DNA of 41,860 nt from Planctomycetia bacterium (GTDB taxonomy: Bacteria > Planctomycetota > UBA8108 > SXIK01). Of this stretch, positions 7,757 through 15,477 are shown one piece after another. The stretch covers positions 1 through 41,860 of the forward strand of contig SXIK01000091.1 in assembly GCA_005772855.1 (NCBI GenBank), written 5' to 3'. Position 1 is the first letter of the stretch; the number at the start of each line of letters is the position of its first letter. Position numbers and translations under genes: made by a program. The notes under the pieces are model-generated. The model was given only the letters and a program-made list of their open reading frames with translations. It did no database searches and had not been told where the DNA came from.

Positions 7757-9270
7757 TTTTTCTCCTCAAGCGCCCGGGTGGGGGACGGGTGGCTTTGCCC
7801 CTGCGGCTCGGCGCTCTGCTCGCTCTTGCCGCCGCGCTCTGCTGCGCGGATGACTTGAATGTTGAAGGCGAACTGGCATCCTTCGTGGCCCGGGACCAGG
7901 ACAAGGATGGCTTGACTGAGCTCTGGGTAGCCTATTTCAACTCGGGGCAACGGTTCCTTGGGCTCTTTCGGGGCCAGAAGACCTACTCGAAGGGTCCTGA
8001 TCGAGTTCTTCCCATCGACGAGCAGGCCATCCTTTATTCGCTCGGCGACTACGACTCGGCGCCGGGTCTGGACCTCCTGCTCCTGTCGCGTTCACACGGT
8101 GTGCTCTGTCCGCTCTCGCCCGGCGACGCGGGCGGCGGCTACAGAAAGGTGGTCGACACCGATCTCTTCTTCACTGTCCCGAGTCGTCGTTTGGCACCTC
8201 AGTGGCTCTCAAAAGACCGCCTCGATATCGATCAGGATGGCGTCGACGACCTCGTCCTCCCGGAGCGCACTCGTCTTCGAATTCTCCTTGGCGCTCCAAA
8301 AAAAGAGGGCGCCAACGCTTCGGGCAGCCTGTGGCGGTCCACGGTCGATTTGCCGGTAATTTACTATCCCCTTTACGACTCCCGGGAGGAGAGGGTCTCG
8401 AAGGTGATTGAGGACTTTGCGGAGGAGGACAAGAGCCCGCTGCCGATTTACGACGGCGCAAGCGCCTACCCGTACCCCGTTTTCCGTGACTTCGACGGCG
8501 ACGGACAACTCGACCTTGTCTTGAAGCTCCCGGGCCCGCGGCTCGAGGTCTTTCGACAGACCCAGCCGGGCGTGTTCTCCCAGTCGCCCGACCTGAGGTT
8601 GGAGATCCGCTGGACGAAGGATTCGAGCGGGCTTGACTGGACTGACTTGAACGGTGATCGCAAGCTCGACCTTGTCTCAACCGAGCTGCTCCTCAAGGAC
8701 CTTACCACCGAGGTGAAAGTCTTCATCCAGGATGACTCCAGGGCTGACCATGGCTTTGTGGAGCCTCGCCAGGCTCTGCGCGTGGAGGGCTTCTTTCGAA
8801 GGCCCGTGCTGGCCGACGTGAACGGGGACGCCCGGCTGGACCTTTGCGTTTCGCCCTATCGGGTAGACCTTCTCGAGAAACTCAACCAGCGTGTCGTGGA
8901 GGAAATGGAGCTGTCGCACAAGGTGTTTCTTGGAACTCGCGAGACTCCCTTCGAGCGAAGACCCTCGTTTCAGGAGCGCTTCCTCGTGAAGACACAGGAG
9001 CTCGATAGCACCAGCGCGAGGCCGCCCATCCTCGCGGGGCACGACTTGACGGGGGACGGCCGAGCGGACCTCCTTCTGGTCGATGGCGGGCGATCGCTTC
9101 GGCTCTATCGATCGGTATCGGAGCGTCCGCTCAAATTCGAGGAGGTCAAGGCCTTCGCAAACAAGGTGGGCGACCCCATCGACGTGGAAGCGTTGAGCCT
9201 CGACAACGAGCCCGGCGAGGAGATCGTGCTGCGATTCGAACGACGGCTCCAGATCCTCAGGGCCAGGTAA
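7753..9270 (+). CDS. Exported FG-GAP/VCBS-repeat beta-propeller protein (first of pair)
   Basis: This 505-residue protein starts with GTG overlapping the previous stop (GTGA) and carries a signal peptide (about 1-32, LGALLALAAALCCA). At least six calcium-binding-loop blades of the VCBS/FG-GAP type are visible: RDQDKDGLTEL, DIDQDGVDDL, RDFDGDGQLDL, TDLNGDRKLDL, ADVNGDARLDL and HDLTGDGRADL. The spacing suggests a seven-bladed propeller like integrin alpha N-termini. Such proteins act outside the cytoplasm in adhesion or ligand binding, and no enzyme motif is seen. It is translationally coupled to the ABC/PDZ genes and followed 7 bp later by a second protein of the same design, so the two may form a complex served by the transporter. 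Confidence 0.85.
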   Translation: MIFLLKRPGGGRVALPLRLGALLALAAALCCADDLNVEGELASFVARDQDKDGLTELWVAYFNSGQRFLGLFRGQKTYSKGPDRVLPIDEQAILYSLGDYDSAPGLDLLLLSRSHGVLCPLSPGDAGGGYRKVVDTDLFFTVPSRRLAPQWLSKDRLDIDQDGVDDLVLPERTRLRILLGAPKKEGANASGSLWRSTVDLPVIYYPLYDSREERVSKVIEDFAEEDKSPLPIYDGASAYPYPVFRDFDGDGQLDLVLKLPGPRLEVFRQTQPGVFSQSPDLRLEIRWTKDSSGLDWTDLNGDRKLDLVSTELLLKDLTTEVKVFIQDDSRADHGFVEPRQALRVEGFFRRPVLADVNGDARLDLCVSPYRVDLLEKLNQRVVEEMELSHKVFLGTRETPFERRPSFQERFLVKTQELDSTSARPPILAGHDLTGDGRADLLLVDGGRSLRLYRSVSERPLKFEEVKAFANKVGDPIDVEALSLDNEPGEEIVLRFERRLQILRAR

Positions 9271-9277
9271 AATCGCC

Positions 9278-10945
9278 ATGAGATGGAAACCTCTGCTTCT
9301 TGTGGCTCTTCTCGCCCGCTGGCCCGAACACCTTCGAGCCGAGTCCGGAGCCTACACGGTCCAGACGTTGGAGGTCGGGCATCAAGCGCTCCACCTCCAC
9401 TGGGGACCGCGGGGAAAGGAGGGGCGCGGGGGCCTCTTCGCCTTGACGCGAAGCTCTGTTCGCACCTGGGAGCAAACCTCGCTGGGATTCTCCAGCCAAC
9501 TCAGCGAGGAGATCCCACTTCCTCGCGAACCGAGCCTCGTCGATTTCGCCGACATGTGCGGCGACGGTGCCGAAGAGGTCGTGCTCCTGAATCGAAAGGG
9601 CCTCTTCGTTGAGACTCGCGCGCTGCGCCCCGGGGATCCGCGTGCCGCAGACGGGGTCGATGGAGCCTTTACGCGAGTCTTGCCTCTCATTGGAGTCCCC
9701 GTTGGGCTCGAGCATGCGCCGGCCGCATTCCTGAAGGACGTGACGGGCGACGGTCTCGTCGACCTGGTGGCTCCCGTGCGCGCCGGCTACGAAGTTTATC
9801 GCCGGGTGGGAGAGAAGCTCGTGAAGCTCGTGAGCCTTCAAGGGGAACACCGTGTGACGGTCGACTCGGGCGGACCAAGCCTCCTCGACCCCCTACGATT
9901 TGAGCTCAATATCCCCCAACTCAAGTTCAAGGACCTCAACGGCGATGGCCTGCTCGATATCGTCTCCCGCTTGAAGGAAAAAACTCGCTGCTATCTGCAA
10001 GGGCCTCAGGGCTTCTCGGCTCAGCCGACCTACGAGCTCGACCTGGCCCGTTTCCGTGAAGGAGTCGGCGCCACCGCGGGCGAGGGGGCCAAGGGCGCGG
10101 GCAAGAAACCTCGCAAGAGCGGCCTTTCGTTGGGTGGAGGAATCAAGGTGCACGAGGTCGACATGGACTCGGACGGCGTCCAGGACTACTTGATCGCCGC
10201 CGGTCAATATTTGCGGGTTTACTTCGGCTCGAGGGCAACCACTGATTTTTCCCGTCCGCACACCCTCTTGAAGCTCTCGAGTGAGCTTCAGGGCGTGGGT
10301 AGCTTCGATATCGACGGAGATGGCCGATTGGACCTGGTGGCGATCAAGTTCGAGCTTCCGAGCCTGCCCAGGCTCATCGCGGCCTACTTCGTCTCCATGA
10401 GCCTCGACTTCGAGGTCCTGGGCTACAGGAATGAAGGGGGCCGCAAGTTCTCCCGGCGGCCTGACTGGCGCAATGCGCTGGCCCTCAAGCTGCCTCCCCT
10501 GCGAGAGGTGATCGAGGGCTTCGATGCCTTCGCTGAAAGGTTCCTCAGCGCCACTTCCCGCCGGGGTCGCTTTGCCGCGGGAGACTTGAACACCGACGGG
10601 CAGCCCGACGCTGTTTTCCTCGACACGGATCACGTGCTGAGGGCCTATTTCGGCCGCCCGGGCGAGCCGCCGCCAGGTAACGTGCGCCTCGGGAGCCTAC
10701 TTTTTGACACAAGGAAGAGCGACTGGGAGCTTCAGGAGCTGCTCAATTTCGTGGCCAATGCAAGCCTTGAGCAGGCTCGCCGCACGGTCGAGGGCCGCAC
10801 CGCCGGTCTCGCGATCCGCCTGGGCGAGGACTACGACCCGGGGGACGTGAGGGTCCGCGTTCTCGACCTTGACGCAGACCGAAGGGGCGACATCGTGATC
10901 GACTGTGGTAACGGCAAGGTCAAAGTGGCCCTGTCGGGGCTGTGA
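9278..10945 (+). CDS. Exported FG-GAP/VCBS-repeat beta-propeller protein (second of pair)
   Basis: The 555-residue protein has an N-terminal signal (1-21, LLLVALLARWPEHLRA). Seven or so Asp-rich calcium loops follow: ADMCGDGAEEV, KDVTGDGLVDL, KDLNGDGLLDI, VDMDSDGVQDY, FDIDGDGRLDL, GDLNTDGQPDA and LDLDADRRGDI. A Gly/Lys-rich insertion (about 265-285, EGAKGAGKKPRKSG) separates two halves. The architecture parallels the preceding gene but the sequences differ, so this is an old duplication or convergent design. It is the last gene of the operon starting at 5068; the next gene downstream has its own promoter. Function is not known; extracellular or periplasmic binding is inferred. Confidence 0.85.
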   Translation: MRWKPLLLVALLARWPEHLRAESGAYTVQTLEVGHQALHLHWGPRGKEGRGGLFALTRSSVRTWEQTSLGFSSQLSEEIPLPREPSLVDFADMCGDGAEEVVLLNRKGLFVETRALRPGDPRAADGVDGAFTRVLPLIGVPVGLEHAPAAFLKDVTGDGLVDLVAPVRAGYEVYRRVGEKLVKLVSLQGEHRVTVDSGGPSLLDPLRFELNIPQLKFKDLNGDGLLDIVSRLKEKTRCYLQGPQGFSAQPTYELDLARFREGVGATAGEGAKGAGKKPRKSGLSLGGGIKVHEVDMDSDGVQDYLIAAGQYLRVYFGSRATTDFSRPHTLLKLSSELQGVGSFDIDGDGRLDLVAIKFELPSLPRLIAAYFVSMSLDFEVLGYRNEGGRKFSRRPDWRNALALKLPPLREVIEGFDAFAERFLSATSRRGRFAAGDLNTDGQPDAVFLDTDHVLRAYFGRPGEPPPGNVRLGSLLFDTRKSDWELQELLNFVANASLEQARRTVEGRTAGLAIRLGEDYDPGDVRVRVLDLDADRRGDIVIDCGNGKVKVALSGL

Positions 10946-10982
10946 AAGCCACAAATTCGTTGAAGCCGCGGCTCTCGCGAGT

Positions 10983-11010
10983 TTGACAGGACTGGGCGAG
11001 TCGATAGAAT
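10983..11010 (+). promoter_or_regulatory. Sigma70-type promoter, perfect -35 box
   Basis: TTGACA (10983-10988, full consensus), a 16-nt spacer and TAGAAT (11005-11010, 5 of 6) lie immediately before the small gene at 11022. The predicted start of transcription, about 11017, leaves a leader of only about 5 nt. Confidence 0.65.
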
Positions 11011-11021
11011 TTGAAGCCTCC

Positions 11022-11291
11022 ATGGACGAGAAGAACCCATCGCCAATCCCTTCAGCGGGGACTCAAACCGTCGAACCCAATCCCGTGGTGGTTACCTCCA
11101 TGGATTTGAAGCTCAAACCGGGTACGCGGATCCAGCTCGGATTACGCAAGGGCCTTGTCGATCAGGTACGAGGCAGCTGGAAAAAACCCTATGATGTCCG
11201 CGTCCTCTGGGACGATGAGAAGTACCCGGTCTTCGTGACCCACAGAGGGCTCGAGCTCGAGTTCGCGAAGGGACGCCTCAAGGTTCTGTAA
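11022..11291 (+). CDS. Small conserved-looking hypothetical protein (89 aa)
   Basis: An 89-residue soluble protein with no signal peptide. The first 25 residues are Pro/Ser-rich. The rest (MDLKLKPGTRIQLGLRKG..VRVLWDDEKYPVFVTHRGLELEFAKGRLKVL) alternates short beta-strands and charged loops, suggesting a compact beta-barrel or SH3-like fold. I do not recognise the family. ATG 11022 sits 11 nt after a strong -10 box and lacks a Shine-Dalgarno sequence, so it is nearly leaderless; an internal ATG at 11100 is the alternative. It is monocistronic, with a minus-strand operon converging from the right. Confidence 0.6.
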   Translation: MDEKNPSPIPSAGTQTVEPNPVVVTSMDLKLKPGTRIQLGLRKGLVDQVRGSWKKPYDVRVLWDDEKYPVFVTHRGLELEFAKGRLKVL

Positions 11292-11351
11292 CCATTTGCC
11301 AGGGAGGGCCCACCGAGCTCCGTGCCCCCCGTCGCGAGAATTCCTGACCGT

Positions 11352-11639
11352 TCAAGAAAGGGGGGCTGCCCCTTGAGCGGGTCTAGGTGAACCTGGCATG
11401 AACCTTACGCCGCTCCACCAGGCCGTGGCCTGTGTACCCGTGTTGTCGGTGTCAGTCATCAAGGCAATGGCTTCGAGAGTCGTGGGCTCTGTGCCGAAGG
11501 CCCACTTGAAGTCATTGAGGTGGTTGCGACGCTCGGTGAGCCATTGGCCACCTTCCGCGGGGCCCGGGCTCTTCGAGGAGCTGCAGCCTGCAATGGCGAG
11601 CAGCGAAGCAGAAAGAAGAACCCTCACGACGTCACTCAT
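11352..11639 (-). CDS. Small lipoprotein (95 aa)
   Basis: The protein starts MSDVVRVLLSASLLAIAGC, a classic lipoprotein signal with lipobox IAGC and the lipidated Cys at residue 19. About 76 residues of mature protein follow with no recognised domain (SSSKSPGPAEGG linker, then WLTERRNHLNDFKWAFGTEPTTLEAIALMTDTD). ATG 11639 is chosen over the earlier ATG at 11711 because it gives a proper signal sequence. The gene overlaps the end of the oxidoreductase gene by 8 bp, so translation is probably coupled. Membrane attachment is inferred; function unknown. Confidence 0.65.
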   Translation of the reverse strand: MSDVVRVLLSASLLAIAGCSSSKSPGPAEGGQWLTERRNHLNDFKWAFGTEPTTLEAIALMTDTDNTGTQATAWWSGVRFMPGSPRPAQGAAPLS

Positions 11640-12684
11640 CCCTCCAGTCGACCTCTGCATTTCGCCCCGATGCGAGCGATTGATAGGCGGCGTCGACGAC
11701 AGCCACCGCATTCCGGGCGTCCAGCGCCGTCAACGGTGGAGGAGCCTTTTTCTGGAGCGCCCGAAGAATCGAAACGTCAATGTCGCCCCAGCGCAAGGGG
11801 TTGTCTTCGGGGTGGGAGACATCAGGCTGACCCTTGTTGCGCTCGTGGCACCACTGCATCAAGGCGCCATCTCGAACCATGTAACCTCCGTCGAAGGATC
11901 CGTCCGAGCCGAAGAGGGTGACACTCATACCCGCTGCAAATCCTCCGGGTCCGCTAAAGCTTGAGCCCGCCGTGAAGCTCAGCAACACCGACACCAGCGC
12001 TCCTGACTCGTACTCGATCGCGAGGGCTGCAGTATCCTCCGCCACCTCTGGCCGCCTTGCGACGAGCTTTGACGCCACCGCCGTGACCTGACGGGCTCGT
12101 CCGAAGAAAGCGTTGGCCAAATCCGCCACGTGGCAGCCGCCGTCGATCAAAACGCCGCCGCCTGAGCCGGACCTTGTGCCTTTCCAGTGCGCAGGATCGT
12201 TCAATCGAGACTCCTCATCCGTGTACCAGCGGAACGATGCACCCAGGGGTTTTCGAAGCGCCCCCTCCCTCCTGCGTCGGGAAGCGGTACGGTAGAAAAA
12301 AACCTCGCGCAAGGAGTGGGTGATGTGGAGCTCGCGGCCACACGCCCTGGCCGTGTCGATCATGCGATCACACTCACCGACGATGGGGGACATCGGCTTC
12401 TCGCAAATAACATGTTTTCCAGCGCGGAGTGCCTCGCAAGCCATTGTGGCGTGAAGGTTGTGGGGGGTGAGGATGAGGACAACGTCGACATCGTTGGAAG
12501 CAAGGACAAGTCTGTAGTCCGCGACAGCGAAATCGATGCCTGCCGAACGGGCAAAGTGCGTTCTGCGGGCTTCCACCGGCTCCGCAAGCGCCGTCACACG
12601 CACTCCCTCGGCTCGAAGAAGGCCCTCGAGATGGCTCCTGGCGACATCGCCGGCACCCACAATTCCAATCCGTAGTTCGTTCAT
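11632..12684 (-). CDS. Gfo/Idh/MocA family oxidoreductase
   Basis: This 350-residue NAD(P)-dependent dehydrogenase has an N-terminal Rossmann fold (GIVGAGDVA, 7-15), the family Glu-Lys-Pro motif in HVICEKPM (Lys96), and the catalytic region GGGVLIDGGCHVADL (176-189) with Asp181 and His185 as usual acid/base candidates. Family members oxidise sugars, inositols or related polyols in the cytoplasm; the substrate here cannot be read from sequence. It follows the ceramidase-like gene by 34 bp and overlaps the small lipoprotein gene, so the three probably form one minus-strand unit. Confidence 0.9.
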   Translation of the reverse strand: MNELRIGIVGAGDVARSHLEGLLRAEGVRVTALAEPVEARRTHFARSAGIDFAVADYRLVLASNDVDVVLILTPHNLHATMACEALRAGKHVICEKPMSPIVGECDRMIDTARACGRELHITHSLREVFFYRTASRRRREGALRKPLGASFRWYTDEESRLNDPAHWKGTRSGSGGGVLIDGGCHVADLANAFFGRARQVTAVASKLVARRPEVAEDTAALAIEYESGALVSVLLSFTAGSSFSGPGGFAAGMSVTLFGSDGSFDGGYMVRDGALMQWCHERNKGQPDVSHPEDNPLRWGDIDVSILRALQKKAPPPLTALDARNAVAVVDAAYQSLASGRNAEVDWRDE

Positions 12685-12718
12685 GAGTGAATACTTGCAC
12701 GTTGCTTCATTGTGGGTT

Positions 12719-14131
12719 TCAACGCGCCTCCTCTTCTTGTTGCGAGCCCGGCTGCCAGGTTTCCCAGGTCCGAACAGCCAATTCTGTCATGTGCTTTTCC
12801 AGGAGACTGCCCAGCTCGAAGCCATAGGCGGACAGATGTTGACTCTTGCCCCCCTTCTCGAGCGCTTCCCTCGTGAAAGCGTAGCCCATGTAATGGTCGG
12901 CGAGTGTCCAGAAAACCACCCGCCGGGCCTTTGTGCGCTCGAGAATCATCCTCTGAATTCGCGCCCCCAGCTCGCTGGACATCTCGCCAGGAAAAGTAGC
13001 GAAGAGGACGTTTCCAAGTCGAACGCATTGCAAAATGGCATGCTCAGGATAGTGGGAAGCGATCTCGCTACCCACGAAGGGCACGGACCACGCCACACGA
13101 GGCGGCAGGCGTACCCGGGCCATCAGGTGCACGAAGGGCGCCTCCGTTCCCGAAGGCACGAGCAAGGTCCCCAGGCGGAGTGTCTCGAGGGCGAGACGTC
13201 GCCCAATACGCTCCACTCGACGTTCCCAGCCCGCCGGTGCGTGGTCACCGCTCGATCCCGCAGCAAGGTCGGCGGAGGGGCCCACCGCAAAGAGCGCGAC
13301 GCTGCGATCCGGGGCCTCGAGAGTCCGGCAGCATACGCCAGGGTAGTCGCCGGAGGCACGACGGAGATAGAAGGGAATCAGCGTTGGATGAGCAGCGAAC
13401 CCAAGGATTCTGGCCACGACGCGATCGCTCGTGAGACTTGATATCCGAGCACTCTCCGCCAGGAACTGGAGCACGCTCAGCTCGGGGTCGCTCGGAGCGT
13501 CGAGGTCGCGCCGGTTGTAACTGACCCAGGAGGCGCACGACTCGGGAAGCCGAGCGCTCGCCTCCTCGATTCGGACGGGCAAGAGGTTCACCGCAGCTTC
13601 CGCGATGGCTCGTGCGGTCTGCTCGACCAGATGGTTGAAGACGAGAGGATCGAAGGACCCCATGCCGAGCAACTCGGCCGGCCAGGCCTCCAGGAAGCCG
13701 CCGGGAGCGGTGTGCGCGTGCGTACCGGCGACGATCCAGCCACTCACCTGGGCACGCTGCATCTCCGCTCGATTCTCAACGGCGGCGCGAAAACTCGTCG
13801 GAATAAGCACGCGGTCGAGCACCACAAACGCAAAGCGGCGCCCCCCCTTCTCGAGCACGCAAGCGCGCACGAAGAGAGGATCTCGAAGCTCACGCAGCCG
13901 AAAACACGAGGCCCCCACGTACCCTGCCATCGGCGAGGCGAAGGGTGAATTGAGCGCCACGCGAGCGGCCCCAGCTTTCAGTACACCGGTTCCGCTCCAA
14001 AGTGCAAGAATCTCCGGCGGCTCCGTTTCCCAGCCTGGCGATGGCAGTGGCGCGGAAGCGCAGGAAAAAAGCAGGGCCACTGCAAGCAAGCCACAAGAGA
14101 TTTCGCAACAGCGGAGCGCACAGAGGCTCAT
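12719..14131 (-). CDS. Neutral/alkaline ceramidase-like lipoprotein
   Basis: This 470-residue protein carries a lipoprotein signal (LLAVALLFSC, Cys24). The mature part resembles the neutral/alkaline non-lysosomal ceramidase N-terminal domain. Landmarks are GVLKAGAARVALNSPFASPMAGYV near the start, a zinc-site-like GTHAHTAPGG (136-145), FAAHPT (245-250), GDYPG (261-265) and FAVGPSADLAAGSSGD (281-296) where ceramidases have the nucleophile loop. Ceramidases hydrolyse the amide of ceramides at the cell surface, but many bacterial relatives have untested substrates. ATG 14131 is preferred to ATG 14140, since the latter lies inside an extended -10 box (TGC TACAAT on the minus strand) that ends 7 nt before 14131. 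It heads the operon with the oxidoreductase and small lipoprotein. Confidence 0.72.
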   Translation of the reverse strand: MSLCALRCCEISCGLLAVALLFSCASAPLPSPGWETEPPEILALWSGTGVLKAGAARVALNSPFASPMAGYVGASCFRLRELRDPLFVRACVLEKGGRRFAFVVLDRVLIPTSFRAAVENRAEMQRAQVSGWIVAGTHAHTAPGGFLEAWPAELLGMGSFDPLVFNHLVEQTARAIAEAAVNLLPVRIEEASARLPESCASWVSYNRRDLDAPSDPELSVLQFLAESARISSLTSDRVVARILGFAAHPTLIPFYLRRASGDYPGVCCRTLEAPDRSVALFAVGPSADLAAGSSGDHAPAGWERRVERIGRRLALETLRLGTLLVPSGTEAPFVHLMARVRLPPRVAWSVPFVGSEIASHYPEHAILQCVRLGNVLFATFPGEMSSELGARIQRMILERTKARRVVFWTLADHYMGYAFTREALEKGGKSQHLSAYGFELGSLLEKHMTELAVRTWETWQPGSQQEEEAR

Positions 14132-14138
14132 TCGTCGC

Positions 14139-14147
14139 ATTGTAGCA
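14139..14147 (-). promoter_or_regulatory. Extended -10 promoter of the ceramidase-like operon
   Basis: On the minus strand TGCTACAAT occupies 14147-14139. TACAAT is 5 of 6 to consensus and is preceded by the TGn extension. No good -35 is present, as allowed for extended -10 promoters. The ATG at 14131 follows after exactly 7 nt, predicting a leaderless mRNA. Confidence 0.5.
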
Positions 14148-14505
14148 GGCGATGACTCCCGCAGCGCTTGGAGGGCAAGAAGTCCGTCTTGCATCGAAGG
14201 CATCGAAAGGGGCCTCTGGGCTTCGCAACCCGACCAGCTACTCGCCCGTCTTCGCAAACGAATGCACCCTCAACTCGACGCACTCCTGTAAAATCAAGCC
14301 CGGCCATTGAGCGCAAGGCTCGGTGTATTGGCTTCCCCGAGGACCCGCAAGAACGCTATACTCCGCGCAGTCGTGCTTGGGACATCTTGACCAAAGGTTC
14401 ACCCACAATCGGCCCCGGAGCCGGCGGGAACCGCGAAGCGATCGCCGGCGAGGCGCCGACAGGCGCCCCGGTAGAGGGGAGTTCTTGCTCCCCCGAGAGG
14501 AGTAT
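14148..14505. other. Divergent intergenic region (ceramidase-like / aldo-keto reductase)
   Basis: About 360 bases separate the two divergent genes. A TATACT at 14357-14362 could be a -10 for the aldo/keto reductase, but no matching -35 is visible; it would leave a leader of about 135 nt. I recognise no riboswitch, tRNA or other RNA family here. The end of the region carries the reductase's Shine-Dalgarno sequence, GAGAGGAG at 14495-14502. Confidence 0.45.
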
Positions 14506-15477
14506 ATGAACCCAAGACCCCTCGGATCCACTGGACTTGATGTCGCTCCCGTGGGTTTTGGCTGTTGGCAGTTGGGCGGCGACGGGTGGGGGACTCTGTC
14601 GGCGCGAGCTGTTCAAGAGGCCATCCTTCGGGCAATCGATCTGGGCTTGAATGTCTTCGATACGGCTCCCATCTACGGATTCGGCCAATCGGAGGACCTG
14701 CTGGGGCGGACTCTCTCGGGGCGATCGGAGGGGGTTGTGGTCGTCTCGAAGGTTGGCCTGGTCTGGGACCACCGCAAGGTCGTACGCCACAACCATCGGC
14801 CGGAGAGCCTGCGGACTCAACTCGAAGGGTCGCTTCAAAGGCTCCGGCGTGAGCCTCTCGACCTCCTCCTCCTCCACTGGCCCGACCCCACCGTGCTCCT
14901 TGACGACAGCGTTGCCGTGCTGGACTCACTGAGGAGCCAGGGGAAGATCCGGGCCTGGGGGCTCTCGAATTTTCCTGCCGCGGACGTCACCCGCATTCGG
15001 CGACCCGACGTGGTGCTCGAGTATCCCTCCAATGCGCTCAAGCTCTACGCGCAAGAGTCTCGAGCGGCAGCCAGCGCCGGCGAAGAGCTGCTCGGCGCGC
15101 TTGATTCCACCGCTACGGGCTTCATGGCCTACGATGTGCTGGCCCGGGGGCTTCTGGGCGGAAGGTACACGGAAGCAAAAAAGTTCGGGAAACGCGACCT
15201 TCGATCCCGAGATGATCGCTTCAGCGCTGCAGCATTTCCCGGAAACCTCCAAAGGGCGAGACGCATCAGTGAACTTGCAAGAAAACTGGGGACGCCGCCG
15301 GCGGCACTGGCCATCCGTGCGGTTCTCGAAAGAGCAGGCGTTGGGTGCGCTCTCGTGGGCTTCAAGACCTCAACTCAAGTGGAGGAGGCAGCAGAGGCCG
15401 TGAGCATCCAGATGACCGAGGCGACACGGGCGACGATGAAGGCCATTGAAGACAACGAGGCCATCAACTCCGTTTGA
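14506..15477 (+). CDS. Aldo/keto reductase
   Basis: This 323-residue NADPH-dependent oxidoreductase is a (beta/alpha)8 barrel. The catalytic tetrad is visible: Asp52 and Tyr57 in FDTAPIYG, Lys82 in VVVSKVG and His124 in LLLLHWPDP. The C-terminal cofactor region shows ALVGFKTSTQVEEA. Family members reduce aldehydes and ketones; the closest general pattern is the bacterial 'general stress 69'-like group, but the substrate is unknown. The start at ATG 14506 is fixed by GAGAGGAG a few bases upstream; the open frame extends further 5' but without homology. Its stop directly abuts the stop of the convergent protease gene (15477/15478), leaving no room for a separate terminator. Confidence 0.9.
   Translation: MNPRPLGSTGLDVAPVGFGCWQLGGDGWGTLSARAVQEAILRAIDLGLNVFDTAPIYGFGQSEDLLGRTLSGRSEGVVVVSKVGLVWDHRKVVRHNHRPESLRTQLEGSLQRLRREPLDLLLLHWPDPTVLLDDSVAVLDSLRSQGKIRAWGLSNFPAADVTRIRRPDVVLEYPSNALKLYAQESRAAASAGEELLGALDSTATGFMAYDVLARGLLGGRYTEAKKFGKRDLRSRDDRFSAAAFPGNLQRARRISELARKLGTPPAALAIRAVLERAGVGCALVGFKTSTQVEEAAEAVSIQMTEATRATMKAIEDNEAINSV

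Noticed and set aside
14363-14505. Riboswitch in the leader of the aldo/keto reductase
   Set aside because: The leader is long, but I see no conserved aptamer core or terminator/anti-terminator pair.
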